Positions 38,741 through 48,137 of a stretch of 64,000 nucleotides of DNA are shown one piece after another. The stretch comes from Bacteroidetes bacterium HLUCCA01. Its GTDB lineage: Bacteria; Bacteroidota; Rhodothermia; Balneolales; HLUCCA01. The stretch covers positions 1-64,000 of the forward strand of contig LIHN01000005.1 of the NCBI GenBank assembly GCA_001314545.1. Direction: 5' to 3'. Made by a program: the position numbers and the translations under genes. The stretch's first letter is position 1, and each line of letters begins with the position of its first letter. The notes beneath the pieces were generated by a model. The model searched no databases, was not told the DNA's origin, and saw only the letters and a list, made by a program, of their open reading frames with translations.

Positions 38741-39949
38741 CTATTGCGGTACCGGCAGACCCGCCGGACGGCTGAGAAATTCGATAGCATCTGCTGCGGT
38801 CGGTCCGGGAATTTCCTCCATGGGAACGTGACCGGCATCGGGGTAGGTAATGAACTCCGAACCGGGCATGCGCTCATGCAGAGCCCGGCCAAGCTCAACG
38901 CGGATCCAGGTGTCGGCCTCACCCCACATGATCAGCACGGGCAGCTCCATGCGTGTAACGGGTCGTGGATTTTCCGGCAGCGCCGGCAGGTGTGAACGGT
39001 CGCCGGTGGCACCTTCATTTCGGGTCAGAAAAGCAGCCCGGTTACCCTCGCGCCGAAGCAGCTCGAAGTAGCGCTGTACGATGTCAGGATCTACCAGCTC
39101 TTCGGTGGCGTACACTTCCTTGAGTGTCAGCTGAATGACCGCCCGGGGCGTCAGTACGGTCAGCAGGTTTCGCGTGCGGGGATGGTTGATGAGGCGGAGT
39201 CCGGGAGGCGGAGTATCGTTTTGGGCGCGGGTTATGGTCTGGACTGTGTCGGATGCTGCAGGCGCAGAGGATTCATCTGGCTGCTGAGCCGCTGGTGCGT
39301 TGGTGTTGGTTTGCTGCTGAGCCGCTGGTGCGTTGCTGAAAAGCCGCCCGTCATCCGGCGCCTCATTTTCTGCCCCGCCCGGGGCGGGTGTTGCCGGTGC
39401 GGGGGTGTCCGCGCGAACCGATGTGCTTGCGGTGGTATCAGGTTCCGGGAGTCGACCAACCGCGGCGTTGAGCAGAATAAGACGTTCGGTTTGTTCGGGA
39501 TAGTACCGGGCATAGTCCAGGGCGATGCGTGCGCCCAGGGAGTTGCCGGCAAGCGACCATCGCTCAATACCGAGCTCCTTTCGCAGGGTTTCCAGTACAT
39601 GAAGGCTGGCCCGGGTGGAGTAGTCGTTATCCGGCTGCGGACCGGTAAGCCCAAAACCGGGAAGGTCAAGCCGAACTACCCGGAAGCTGTCGCGCATGGC
39701 CTGTGTCCAGCCGTCCCAGGTGTGCAGTGAGGCGAAGGTGCCGTGTATGAGCAGCACCGCGGGTCCTTCACCCTCATCGCGGTAATGAACGCGCATGCCG
39801 TCAACCTCCAGAAAGGCCGAGGTTTCATCGGTATAGGTCTCCAGGAGGCGGTCCAGCGGGATATCCGGTCGCATCAGCGAGGCAATGGTCATCAGGAACA
39901 TCAGGCCGATGCCCAGCAGGAAGAGCAAGGTGTTGCGAAGTACTTTCAT
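38741..39949 (-). CDS. Alpha/beta hydrolase with low-complexity insertion
   Basis: VLLIHGTFASLHTWDGW, WSLAGNSLGARIALDYA, VLIMWGEADTWI...DAGHVPMEE; start at internal ATG 39949. Confidence 0.88.
   Translation of the reverse strand: MKVLRNTLLFLLGIGLMFLMTIASLMRPDIPLDRLLETYTDETSAFLEVDGMRVHYRDEGEGPAVLLIHGTFASLHTWDGWTQAMRDSFRVVRLDLPGFGLTGPQPDNDYSTRASLHVLETLRKELGIERWSLAGNSLGARIALDYARYYPEQTERLILLNAAVGRLPEPDTTASTSVRADTPAPATPAPGGAENEAPDDGRLFSNAPAAQQQTNTNAPAAQQPDESSAPAASDTVQTITRAQNDTPPPGLRLINHPRTRNLLTVLTPRAVIQLTLKEVYATEELVDPDIVQRYFELLRREGNRAAFLTRNEGATGDRSHLPALPENPRPVTRMELPVLIMWGEADTWIRVELGRALHERMPGSEFITYPDAGHVPMEEIPGPTAADAIEFLSRPAGLPVPQ
39245..39335. repeat. 33-bp in-frame tandem repeat in alpha/beta hydrolase linker
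   Basis: ctgctgagccgctggtgcgtt at 39281 and 39314; protein NAPAAQQQTNT/NAPAAQQPDES/SAPAASDT. Confidence 0.8.
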
Positions 39950-40052
39950 GCGATTGTGCAGATGATGTTGGGGGTATCGGAGCAGGGTATCAGGAGGTGG
40001 AATCGAACGGCTATGCGATGTTTTTGAACCGTCATGGCAGGCAGACAGCTTC

Positions 40053-41333
40053 TCAGGTGGTTCCCCATCGATCGAAAATGGCCTTATCAAGGGTTTCGCG
40101 GTGGTCGGGATGGGCAATATCGCGCAACATCCGGGCGCGCTGAAGCAGGCTCCGCCCGTAGAGGTTAACTACACCGAACTCGGTTACCACGTACTGAACA
40201 TGGGCTCGGGTTGTTACCACGCCGGCGCCTTCCTTCAGGTAGGGCACAATTTTACTAACGCCACGCGGCGTGAGCGACTGCAGGGCTACGATGGGTTTTC
40301 CGCCTTCCGACAGGGACGCACCCCGTATAAAATCCATTTGTCCGCCGACCCCCGAAAAGTGCATGGTGCCGATGGAATCAGCACAGACTTGTCCGGTCAG
40401 ATCGATTTCAATGGCACTGTTGATGGCGGTGACTTTGGGGTGCTGACGGATGACCGAGGTGTCATTCACGTAAGCTGCCTCCAGAAAGGCGAACAGGGGA
40501 TTGTCATCAACGAAGTCGTACAACCGACGGGTTCCGGTTGCGAAGGAGGTAACCACCTTGCCGGGGTGCTTGCGCTTGTTCTTGTTGTTCACCACGCCCG
40601 ACTCAATCAGCGGAATCAGTCCTTCAGAGAACATTTCGGTATGAACCCCCAGGTTTTTATGGTCGTCAAGGCAACGCAATACGGCATCGGGTATGGATCC
40701 GATACCCATTTGCAGTGTGGCTCCATCCTCAATGATTTCCGCTATATATTTGCCAATGCGCATATCCGCATCAGATAGATTTTCGCCATAGTTTAATTCT
40801 GGCAGAGGTGTATCGTGGGCAACCAGGGCGTCGATTTCGCTGACATGCACAATGCCATCGCCGTGGGTTCGGGGGATGTACTTATTTACCTGGGCGACCA
40901 CATAGCGCGCCGATCGCACAGCGGAACGCGCTACATCCACCGACGTTCCCAGGCTGCAGAATCCGTGCGCATCCGGCGGACTCACCTGCAGGAAAGCGGC
41001 GTCCAGGGGGAGGTAGCCCCGTTCAAACAGTCGGGAAATTTCGCTGAGGAATACCGGCACGTAGTCGCCCCGTCCTTCACGGATGATGCCACGCAGATTT
41101 GCAGAAACAAAGAGGGCATTGAAAAAAAAGCTGTCTTTATACTCGGGTTTAAACAGGTCTGACTGACCCATGGTAGTGATATTGACCAGTTCCACATCCC
41201 GGAGTTCACCGGCACGGCGGGCCAGTGCATCCATAAGATAGACCGGCGTAGAAGCGCTGCCATGCAAAAATATCCGCTGATTTGATCCGATGGGTTTTAC
41301 GGCTTCATCGGCGCTCATCCACTTTTCTTTCAT
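40053..41333 (-). CDS. Acetyl-CoA hydrolase/transferase family (4-hydroxybutyrate CoA-transferase-like)
   Basis: LLQMGIGSIPDAVL, CADSIGTMHFSGVGGQMDFIRGASLSEGGKPIVAL, VVTEFGVVNLYGRSL. Confidence 0.92.
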   Translation of the reverse strand: MKEKWMSADEAVKPIGSNQRIFLHGSASTPVYLMDALARRAGELRDVELVNITTMGQSDLFKPEYKDSFFFNALFVSANLRGIIREGRGDYVPVFLSEISRLFERGYLPLDAAFLQVSPPDAHGFCSLGTSVDVARSAVRSARYVVAQVNKYIPRTHGDGIVHVSEIDALVAHDTPLPELNYGENLSDADMRIGKYIAEIIEDGATLQMGIGSIPDAVLRCLDDHKNLGVHTEMFSEGLIPLIESGVVNNKNKRKHPGKVVTSFATGTRRLYDFVDDNPLFAFLEAAYVNDTSVIRQHPKVTAINSAIEIDLTGQVCADSIGTMHFSGVGGQMDFIRGASLSEGGKPIVALQSLTPRGVSKIVPYLKEGAGVVTTRAHVQYVVTEFGVVNLYGRSLLQRARMLRDIAHPDHRETLDKAIFDRWGTT

Positions 41334-41581
41334 CCTTCTTTCCGTTAGTTAATGACCATTAATGTGCAAGCCGCCCGGGGTGTGCCGGCTGCCGGGGGCA
41401 ATGACGTGTTGCTTTCGGCCCTGCTTTATTCCAACGCATATCAGGTATCGTGCCCTCATACATCGGTTTATGCATCTACCGCACAGGGGTTGGTTATCCA
41501 CCCAACAGATTTCGGCAAAAAACACTATTATCTGTCGGGCAGTACCGGCCGCTGAACACCCTCGTAAAAAACGGAAATTTT

Positions 41582-42454
41582 ATGGAAGAAAGTATTCTCA
41601 CCGCAGTTTTTTTGCCGCTGGCTTTGGCCTTTATTATGCTTGGAATGGGGCTCACCCTTACCCCGGCCGACTTCCGGCGGATTCTGATTGCACCCAAAGC
41701 CATCGTTCTGGGTCTGGTGGCACAGCTGGTACTTCTTCCGCTACTTGGTTTTGCCCTGGTCTACCTTTTTGGACTCACCGGTGCCCTGGCCGTTGGCGTA
41801 ATGATACTGGCCGCCTGTCCGGGCGGACCAACATCCAATCTGGTATCCCATCTGGCAAAGGGAGACCTGGCCCTGTCGATCAGTCTGACCGCAATCAGCT
41901 CTGTAGTAACGGTGGCCACCATCCCACTGATCGTCAACTTCGCCATCCTGCATTTCGGGGAGGAGGGAAGTGTAACATTACCGGTGTTGCAAACTATTAT
42001 CCAGATTATGGGCGTGACCCTGGTACCCGTAGCGCTGGGAATGTACATCCGCAGCAGGAGGCCTGCCTGGTCTGATCGGGCAGAAAAGCCTTTCAAGATG
42101 GCATCGGCCGTGTTTTTTGTACTCATCATTCTGGCCGCCATACTCAAGGAGCGCGAAAATCTGATCGAATTTTTCATTCTTACCGGACCGATTGCCCTTA
42201 CCCTGAATGTAGTGACGATGGGACTCGGGTATGCATTGGCGCGATGGTTGCTGCTGCCGATTAGGCAACGTATTGCGATATCCATCGAATCCGGAATTCA
42301 GAACGGAACACTCGGAATTATGATAGCCGCAACCCTGCTGCAAAATTCCGAAATGACGATTCCCGTAGCCATATACAGCCTGCTCATGTTCTTTACGGTA
42401 ATGGTTGTCATTTATGCAGGAAACCGTTTGGTTAAAGACGTCCCAACCGTGTGA
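41582..42454 (+). CDS. Bile acid:Na+ symporter (BASS) family transporter
   Basis: MLGMGLTLTPADFRRIL, LAACPGGPTSNLVSHLAKGDLALSISLTAISS; ATG at 41582 preferred. Confidence 0.92.
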   Translation: MEESILTAVFLPLALAFIMLGMGLTLTPADFRRILIAPKAIVLGLVAQLVLLPLLGFALVYLFGLTGALAVGVMILAACPGGPTSNLVSHLAKGDLALSISLTAISSVVTVATIPLIVNFAILHFGEEGSVTLPVLQTIIQIMGVTLVPVALGMYIRSRRPAWSDRAEKPFKMASAVFFVLIILAAILKERENLIEFFILTGPIALTLNVVTMGLGYALARWLLLPIRQRIAISIESGIQNGTLGIMIAATLLQNSEMTIPVAIYSLLMFFTVMVVIYAGNRLVKDVPTV

Positions 42455-42703
42455 TTTATCCATAGCCTTCAACGGAAAAATGCATTCCACCGGGCGAGGT
42501 ATGTTCTTGTGGGTGGTTTGTTTTGCAAAAAAGTGTTAAACTCCGGTCAAGGGTGCAGGGATGGTACAGTGTGTAGTCAACGCACCGCAGTATAATTGAT
42601 TTTTCAAAACTTATAACCTTACCGGTCTGTTTACATCAATGGTAGTCAGGACCTTCCGGGGTTCACGAATAACAACGCAATCAGTCTAACCGAAACAACG
42701 CCT

Positions 42704-43042
42704 ATGGATAGTCAGAAAGCCGACATGTTCCTCATGTCAAATGCCAAATATTTCCCGACGGAAATGATGCCTCAAATTAAGTCGGCGCTTGAAAAAACAG
42801 ACCCGGGTCGCGACAGCCTCATCATGATGCAGTCGTACCGTGACCCGATGATCATGCTGGTGGTATCCCTTTTTGCCGGCAGCCTGGGGGTAGATCGTTT
42901 CATGCTGGGACAGACCGGAATGGGTATCCTCAAGCTGGTTACCTGCGGTGGACTGGGCGTGTGGACCATCGTTGACTGGTTTCTGATTATGGGGCTTTCG
43001 CGCGATCAAAACGTGGAAAAACTCAGGTCTACGCTGCGTTGA
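42704..43042 (+). CDS. TM2-domain protein
   Basis: MLVVSLFAGSLGVDRFMLGQTGMGILKLVTCGGLGVWTIVDWFLI. Confidence 0.93.
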   Translation: MDSQKADMFLMSNAKYFPTEMMPQIKSALEKTDPGRDSLIMMQSYRDPMIMLVVSLFAGSLGVDRFMLGQTGMGILKLVTCGGLGVWTIVDWFLIMGLSRDQNVEKLRSTLR

Positions 43043-43455
43043 ATTCACGTTTTACCCGGATCAGACGACGGATTCAGCAGGTGCAGCCGGTCTGGTGGGT
43101 CTGGGGAGGCGCTGCCGCAGCCGTGGCCTTTGTGCTTTCTATCGATCTCCAGCACCCGGGGGAGAGCCTGTGTTATTCCAAACAACTGTTGGATCTTGCC
43201 TGTCCTGCCTGTGGTATGGGAAGGGCGTTCAACGCGCTGCTGCACGTACACCTGACCCGGGCACTGGCTTTCAACCCACTGGTTTTGCCGGCTGCATTCT
43301 ATGTGGCCAGTCTCATGGTTGTTTCCATGTTTGATGCGCTCAAAGGAACCCGATACACACACAAGCTTCTTCATATCCAATTCTCCAGAGTGGCCGCGCT
43401 ACTGGCCATACTCGTGCTGGTACTGGTCTGGATCCGCAATCTCAGTCTTTACTAG
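43039..43455 (+). CDS. DUF2752-family membrane protein (TTG start)
   Basis: LACPACGMGRAFNALLHVHLTRALAFNPLVLP; start overlaps TM2 stop. Confidence 0.88.
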   Translation: MNSRFTRIRRRIQQVQPVWWVWGGAAAAVAFVLSIDLQHPGESLCYSKQLLDLACPACGMGRAFNALLHVHLTRALAFNPLVLPAAFYVASLMVVSMFDALKGTRYTHKLLHIQFSRVAALLAILVLVLVWIRNLSLY

Positions 43456-43493
43456 CCGCTAATAACTACTGAATATTTTATCTTTACGCTGCT

Positions 43494-43964
43494 ATGCTAA
43501 CCTCAACCCAGGACTACGAATTTCCCGACCCGGAATCGCTCTATGAGCGGCAACTGGAGGAGGCATCCTTCGCCTACCTCATTCCCTTCGTTACTATCAT
43601 CGGCGGACTCCCTCTACCCATCATCAACCTGCTGGTTTGCCTGCTGTACTGGCGCTACGTCCGCAAAAAGCCGCCCTTCGTCCGTTTTCACGCGCTGCAA
43701 TCCCTCTTCACGACCATCCCCATTGTGCTGATCAACGCCGTTGTGGTGTTTTTACTGGTTAGGATGTTCCTGGGCGATCTGGACTATGCCAGCTGGATGG
43801 GTGGCTATTTTGCCGCCGCCGTGATGTTCAACCTCATCGAATTTGTGTTCAATATCTATGCCGCCATCAACGCCCGGAAAGGACGCGCCTTCATGTTCAT
43901 TGGTTTCGGTCCGCTGGCGTATAATCTGACCGACTGGCAGGAGGTACCCGATGAAACTTTTTAA
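43494..43964 (+). CDS. DUF4870-family membrane protein
   Basis: YLIPFVTIIGGLPLPIINLLVCLLYWRYVRKKPPFVRFHALQSLF. Confidence 0.8.
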   Translation: MLTSTQDYEFPDPESLYERQLEEASFAYLIPFVTIIGGLPLPIINLLVCLLYWRYVRKKPPFVRFHALQSLFTTIPIVLINAVVVFLLVRMFLGDLDYASWMGGYFAAAVMFNLIEFVFNIYAAINARKGRAFMFIGFGPLAYNLTDWQEVPDETF

Positions 43965-44739
43965 GCATTTACTGCTGTATTTCGGCTCATTTGCCGTACT
44001 TGTGTTTCTTTTTACACAACTTGATCTGTTCCGGGCCGACCGTGTGCAGGAATTTTCCAGGGATCAGGAAGAACGGTTGTCTGATTATCTCACGGAGGTC
44101 TTTGTAACCTCACGAACTCTGGTTGACGATGAGACCATAACTGCTGCGGTCGACACGATGACCCGGCGGCTGCTATCCACCATGGATGAGCCCCGGTATG
44201 ACTACACGGTTTTTGTGGTACGGAACAGCTCTGTCAACGCGTTCGCACTGCCCGGTGGAAACATCGTACTGCATACCGGTCTTTTTGCCTTCGCGGAATC
44301 GCCCGAGGAGGTTGTTGCCGTCCTCGCCCATGAAATCGGTCACAGCGAGAAGGGGCATATCATGCATAAACTCGTCAAGGAAATCGGTTTCGGGGTTGTG
44401 TTTGCCGCCCTGACCGGGGGTGATACCGGTGCCATGAGCGAGATTGGTCGCAGACTCATTACCACGCGGTTCGACCGTGCGTACGAGGTGGAGGCTGATG
44501 CATTTGCCCTGGAGATGATGGAACAGGCCGGACTGGATCCCCGCTACCTCGCCCTGTTTTTTCACCGGCTCAGTGAGTCCGACGGGGATGTGATGGACCG
44601 GCTTGATTTTATATCAACACACCCGTCCAACAACGAACGGCGACAGGCCGCCCTGGCCTACGAGACGGATCCGGGCTTTGAACCGGTTCCACTGACCGGA
44701 CTCAACTGGGAGCTGGTTAAAGGGCTGGCGGACCGGTGA
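43951..44739 (+). CDS. M48-family metallopeptidase, membrane-anchored
   Basis: VLAHEIGHSEKGHIMHKL (HExxH); 14-nt overlap with DUF4870 gene. Confidence 0.93.
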   Translation: MKLFKHLLLYFGSFAVLVFLFTQLDLFRADRVQEFSRDQEERLSDYLTEVFVTSRTLVDDETITAAVDTMTRRLLSTMDEPRYDYTVFVVRNSSVNAFALPGGNIVLHTGLFAFAESPEEVVAVLAHEIGHSEKGHIMHKLVKEIGFGVVFAALTGGDTGAMSEIGRRLITTRFDRAYEVEADAFALEMMEQAGLDPRYLALFFHRLSESDGDVMDRLDFISTHPSNNERRQAALAYETDPGFEPVPLTGLNWELVKGLADR

Positions 44740-44787
44740 GGTGGTCGGCAGGTAATTCCTCATTATTTGATGCACCCCCGGCCTTCG

Positions 44788-44950
44788 CCGGTAACCCACC
44801 CGGATGCCGACGAATCTGTTGGTCGCCGGCGATGCTGCATTCCAGGACTCACCGGTAACCCATCCGGATGCCGACGAATCTGTTGGTCGCCGGCGATGCT
44901 GCATTCCAGGACTCACCGGTAACCCATCCGGCAACCGACGCACCCGTTGG
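44788..44950. repeat. 64-bp intergenic tandem repeat (~2.5 copies)
   Basis: CCGGTAACCCA at 44788, 44852, 44916; GGATGCCGACGAATCTGTTGGTCGCCGGCGATGCTGCATTCCAGGACTCA in both full copies. Confidence 0.93.
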
Positions 44951-44966
44951 CAACTGTGACACGTTC

Positions 44967-44995
44967 GGTTTTCCGGGGTATCACCCCGGAAAACC
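44967..44995. terminator. Bidirectional terminator-like hairpin between convergent genes
   Basis: GGTTTTCCGGGG-TATCA-CCCCGGAAAACC, perfect 12-bp stem. Confidence 0.72.
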
Positions 44996-45014
44996 AATCC
45001 AATCTGAATCCCTG

Positions 45015-47768
45015 CTACTTGATTAAGGTCATTTTTCCGGTTTGAAGCATGCCTCCGAACTCAATGCGGTACAGGTACATTCCGGAGGGCAGGTTCCCGG
45101 CCGTGAAGGGCAGCGCGAAGGTACCCGCACCCGGGAAAAATCCATCCCTCTGATCTACCAGCCGACCCGCCGTATCAAATACCTGCAACTGAACCCGACC
45201 TCCTTCCGGCAGGGTGAAGCTCACGCTGGTTGAAGGATTGAAGGGATTCGGGTAGTTGCCAAGCAACTCAAATCCGCCGGGCTGATCTGTGGCAGTAAGT
45301 GAGGTCGATGTAGACACGCTGAAGCTATAGTCCTGTCCGCTGTTATTGTCCCAGGTTCCGGCCCCGTTATTGAACACGAAATTGATTTCGGTGGCATCCG
45401 ATGGAGCCTGAATCGTGAGTGTCCATTGGTCGTCCCGGCGGGTCATGGCTGTTGTGGTCACATTGCTCCATCCGTTGTAGCCCCAGTGCAGGTTCACCTG
45501 CGAGGCACCGGCAAGACTTCCGGCGTAGGTGAGCGTGAATTCCTGACCGGCAATCACGGGATCAGGTTCAACGGTGAAGACCGGCGGCGGCTCATTGCCT
45601 TCGCTATCCGTTACCGTCACGTTGTAATCGTTATCATTGTTGTTGTCCCAGGTATCGGCCCCGTTATTGAACACCATATTCAGCTCGCGACCGGCCTCCG
45701 ACGGGACGGTCATCGTCAGCGTCCAGACGTCGCCCTGTTTGCTCATAGCGGTGGTAGTTACGCTGGTCCAGCCGTCGTAGCCCCAGTGCATATTCACCTG
45801 AGACGCGTCATTCAGAAATCCATCGTATGTCACGGTCAGTGATTCACCGGATATGGCCGGATTGGGGTTGAATCCGAGGGTTGCCGGTTCAGCCGGCGGA
45901 TCCTGCGTGCCCCCGTCATCGCCCCCATCGCCCTGGGAACCGCTGGCGTCGGTCTGGAAGAATCCCGCACCCAGATCGCCGATCATGCCCGGGCCGTCCA
46001 GCACGTAAATCCCCGCCGAGGAGGGCGCCACCGTGAATCGGATAGAGCCGTTGGAAACGCTGATTTCGTGACCGGTGACGGCATCCCGGTACACACCGTT
46101 GCGGATACCGCTGAAATTGAACTCCACCTGCCCGTCTTTGGCAAGACCCACCACTGCATAGCTTTCCCCGTTGTTGTAATCGCGTACGATACCCACGCCG
46201 TTACCCCCGCCGTTGCCGCCCCATCGCCAGCTGCCTTTCTGAAGGGCCGGTATAGCCCGTCGGATGGCATTCAGCTTGCGGATGTGCTGGTAGACGGTGT
46301 GATTGGGTGCATCGGCAAACTGATCGCCGAAGTAGGCCCGACCGGTTTCGTCAATGGAGCGCTGATGGCCGCCGTACTGAATATCGGCATACTCCCCGCG
46401 CTTGAACTGGATTTCGGTGCCGTAGTACAAAGAGGGGATGCCTCGCCAGGTCCACATAAAATTCAAGGCTGCGGTGAGATTTCGGGCGTCACCCCCGTAG
46501 CGACGGTTCCAGTCGTTGTTGGGACCAAAATCATGGTTGTCCAGAAAGGTTACCAATTCATCGGGATTGGCGTAGAGATGGTCGTATCGGGCCGCTGCCA
46601 TCACGTTGCTGAAGCTTTCACCCTTTTCAAACATGTGGAAGGTGGCCATGGCGTAGAAATCGAGCACGGCCATGCCGGAAGGTTCGGAGTTACCCACCGC
46701 GCCCCGCCAGGTGTACCAGTGCGGATTAATTTCCTCCACATTATGCAGTTCGTGACGTTTCTGGGCGACCTCGCCGAAGATGAACAGGTCGGGATTGATT
46801 TTTTTGAACTCATCCAGGAACCATTGAACGTCTTCTTTGCTCATGTGCTTGATGGTATCCCATCGGAAGCCGTCTACTCCCATTTCGATGTAGGTACGGT
46901 AGGCGTCCAGCATGTACTGACGCAGCACCGGTGATCCGGTATTCAGATCGGGCGTGTCTTCATGCAGGGCCCGGTTGTACAGGTTTTCGGTGTCATCGTA
47001 GCCCTGAGCGAAACCGTTTCCGGAGTGATGATACCAGTCGTTGGAGGTGGTATTGATGTAACTGACGGTGTTGGGCCAGTTGTAGGCAGCCAGGTTCTCA
47101 TTGTAGGGTGCCGGCAGGCGGGCTACGTTGGCCCGACTCCAGATTTTGCCGTCATCGGGATTGGGCGTGAGGCCGTCATACTCCCAGTCAGGATTGTCAG
47201 GGAGGGGATTTCCGTTGAGGTCTTGTCCCCAGGGCTGGTCGGGGTCGGTGTTATAGCGAATCTCCGCGTGGTCTTTGATGCCGAACCGGCCGGAATGGTT
47301 GGTGACGATGTCCAGCACGATTTTCATGTCCCGGGCATGCACTTCGTTTATGAGATCCTGAAACGTAGCCCCGGGCGACTCCAGTCGTGGATCAACGCGG
47401 GTGAAGTCCCAGGCATGGTACCCGTGGTAGTCCAGCGGACTGCGATTGTGTACGATAGGCGTGATCCAGATTGCGGTAAAACCCAGGTCCTGAATGTAAT
47501 CCAGCTTCTCGATGAGCCCCTTGAAATCGCCCCGCCAGGTTACATCCTGAGGATCGGTTATGGCGGGATTGATATTGGGATCCGGGTTGTAACTGGACCA
47601 CTCGTTGGGCACATTGTTGGAGGGGTCGCCGTCAAAAAAACGGGTAGTAAGCAGGAAATAGATACTTTCCTCCCGGAAATCGACCTGGGCCACGGCCGTG
47701 GCCGACAACCCGATGGTGATAAACATACTCAGCAGAAGTGCCTTGACGGCTATGTAAGAAACTTTCAT
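45015..47768 (-). CDS. Secreted GH13 alpha-amylase with two CBM25-like starch-binding domains and Por-type C-terminal sorting domain
   Basis: MGVDGFRWDTIKHM, FIFGEVAQ, FLDNHDFGP; two NPAISGES/DPVIAGQE...FNNGADTWDNN/FNNGAGTWDNN modules; NYPNPFNPSTSVSFTLPEGG...MYLYRIEFGGMLQTGKMTLIK. Confidence 0.92.
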   Translation of the reverse strand: MKVSYIAVKALLLSMFITIGLSATAVAQVDFREESIYFLLTTRFFDGDPSNNVPNEWSSYNPDPNINPAITDPQDVTWRGDFKGLIEKLDYIQDLGFTAIWITPIVHNRSPLDYHGYHAWDFTRVDPRLESPGATFQDLINEVHARDMKIVLDIVTNHSGRFGIKDHAEIRYNTDPDQPWGQDLNGNPLPDNPDWEYDGLTPNPDDGKIWSRANVARLPAPYNENLAAYNWPNTVSYINTTSNDWYHHSGNGFAQGYDDTENLYNRALHEDTPDLNTGSPVLRQYMLDAYRTYIEMGVDGFRWDTIKHMSKEDVQWFLDEFKKINPDLFIFGEVAQKRHELHNVEEINPHWYTWRGAVGNSEPSGMAVLDFYAMATFHMFEKGESFSNVMAAARYDHLYANPDELVTFLDNHDFGPNNDWNRRYGGDARNLTAALNFMWTWRGIPSLYYGTEIQFKRGEYADIQYGGHQRSIDETGRAYFGDQFADAPNHTVYQHIRKLNAIRRAIPALQKGSWRWGGNGGGNGVGIVRDYNNGESYAVVGLAKDGQVEFNFSGIRNGVYRDAVTGHEISVSNGSIRFTVAPSSAGIYVLDGPGMIGDLGAGFFQTDASGSQGDGGDDGGTQDPPAEPATLGFNPNPAISGESLTVTYDGFLNDASQVNMHWGYDGWTSVTTTAMSKQGDVWTLTMTVPSEAGRELNMVFNNGADTWDNNNDNDYNVTVTDSEGNEPPPVFTVEPDPVIAGQEFTLTYAGSLAGASQVNLHWGYNGWSNVTTTAMTRRDDQWTLTIQAPSDATEINFVFNNGAGTWDNNSGQDYSFSVSTSTSLTATDQPGGFELLGNYPNPFNPSTSVSFTLPEGGRVQLQVFDTAGRLVDQRDGFFPGAGTFALPFTAGNLPSGMYLYRIEFGGMLQTGKMTLIK

Positions 47769-47781
47769 GTAAGCGCTTTCA
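47768..47781. promoter_or_regulatory. LacI-family/cre-like operator TGTAAGCGCTTTCA abutting amylase start codon
   Basis: Full match to cre consensus TGWAARCGYTWNCW. Confidence 0.65.
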
Positions 47782-47793
47782 TAAAGGTGCGAT

Positions 47794-47814
47794 AAAAAAG
47801 CCGCTGACAGCGGC
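47794..47814 (-). terminator. Intrinsic terminator/attenuator-like hairpin in amylase 5' leader
   Basis: Minus strand GCCGCT-GTC-AGCGGC followed by T6. Confidence 0.6.
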
Positions 47815-47855
47815 CGAATCTCCTGTCAACCTATTTTTATTTTTTGTAAAATTCA

Positions 47856-47869
47856 AGTAAGCGCTTACA
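47856..47869. promoter_or_regulatory. Second LacI-family/cre-like operator AGTAAGCGCTTACA (core GTAAGCGCTTAC palindrome)
   Basis: Perfect 12-bp palindrome; reverse complement TGTAAGCGCTTACT matches the cre consensus. Confidence 0.7.
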
Positions 47870-47894
47870 GATTCCGCAGCGAAATGATTTGCAC

Positions 47895-48062
47895 AGCTGC
47901 AATGGGGTTATGCACGGGCCCATCTCTGTCTGTCCGGTAACGGAGGTTTTACTGCGACCGGGAAATGCGCGTGCCCGGCTCTGCCCGATCGGTTACAGAG
48001 GTTTAGCTGCGGCCGGGTTATGCACGAGGCCCGACTCTGCCCGATCGGTTACGGAGGTTTTA
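47895..48062. repeat. 55/56-bp intergenic tandem repeat (~3 degenerate copies)
   Basis: GGTAACGGAGGTTTTA (47936), GGTTACAGAGGTTTA (47991), GGTTACGGAGGTTTTA (48047); interspersed CTGCGRCCGGG and CTCTGCCCGATC. Confidence 0.85.
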
Positions 48063-48137
48063 ATGGGTGAATATGCTGCCTGCGGGGAGGTCCCGCCTTC
48101 CGTGGGGGAACGGACCTTTTTCCGTGGTGGAGTGGGT

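Noticed and set aside
47768-47869. True CcpA-mediated catabolite repression at cre-like sites
   Set aside because: The sites fit the general LacI-family operator; CcpA/HPr-Ser46-P control is a Firmicutes mechanism and is not supported here, so only a LacI-family regulator is proposed
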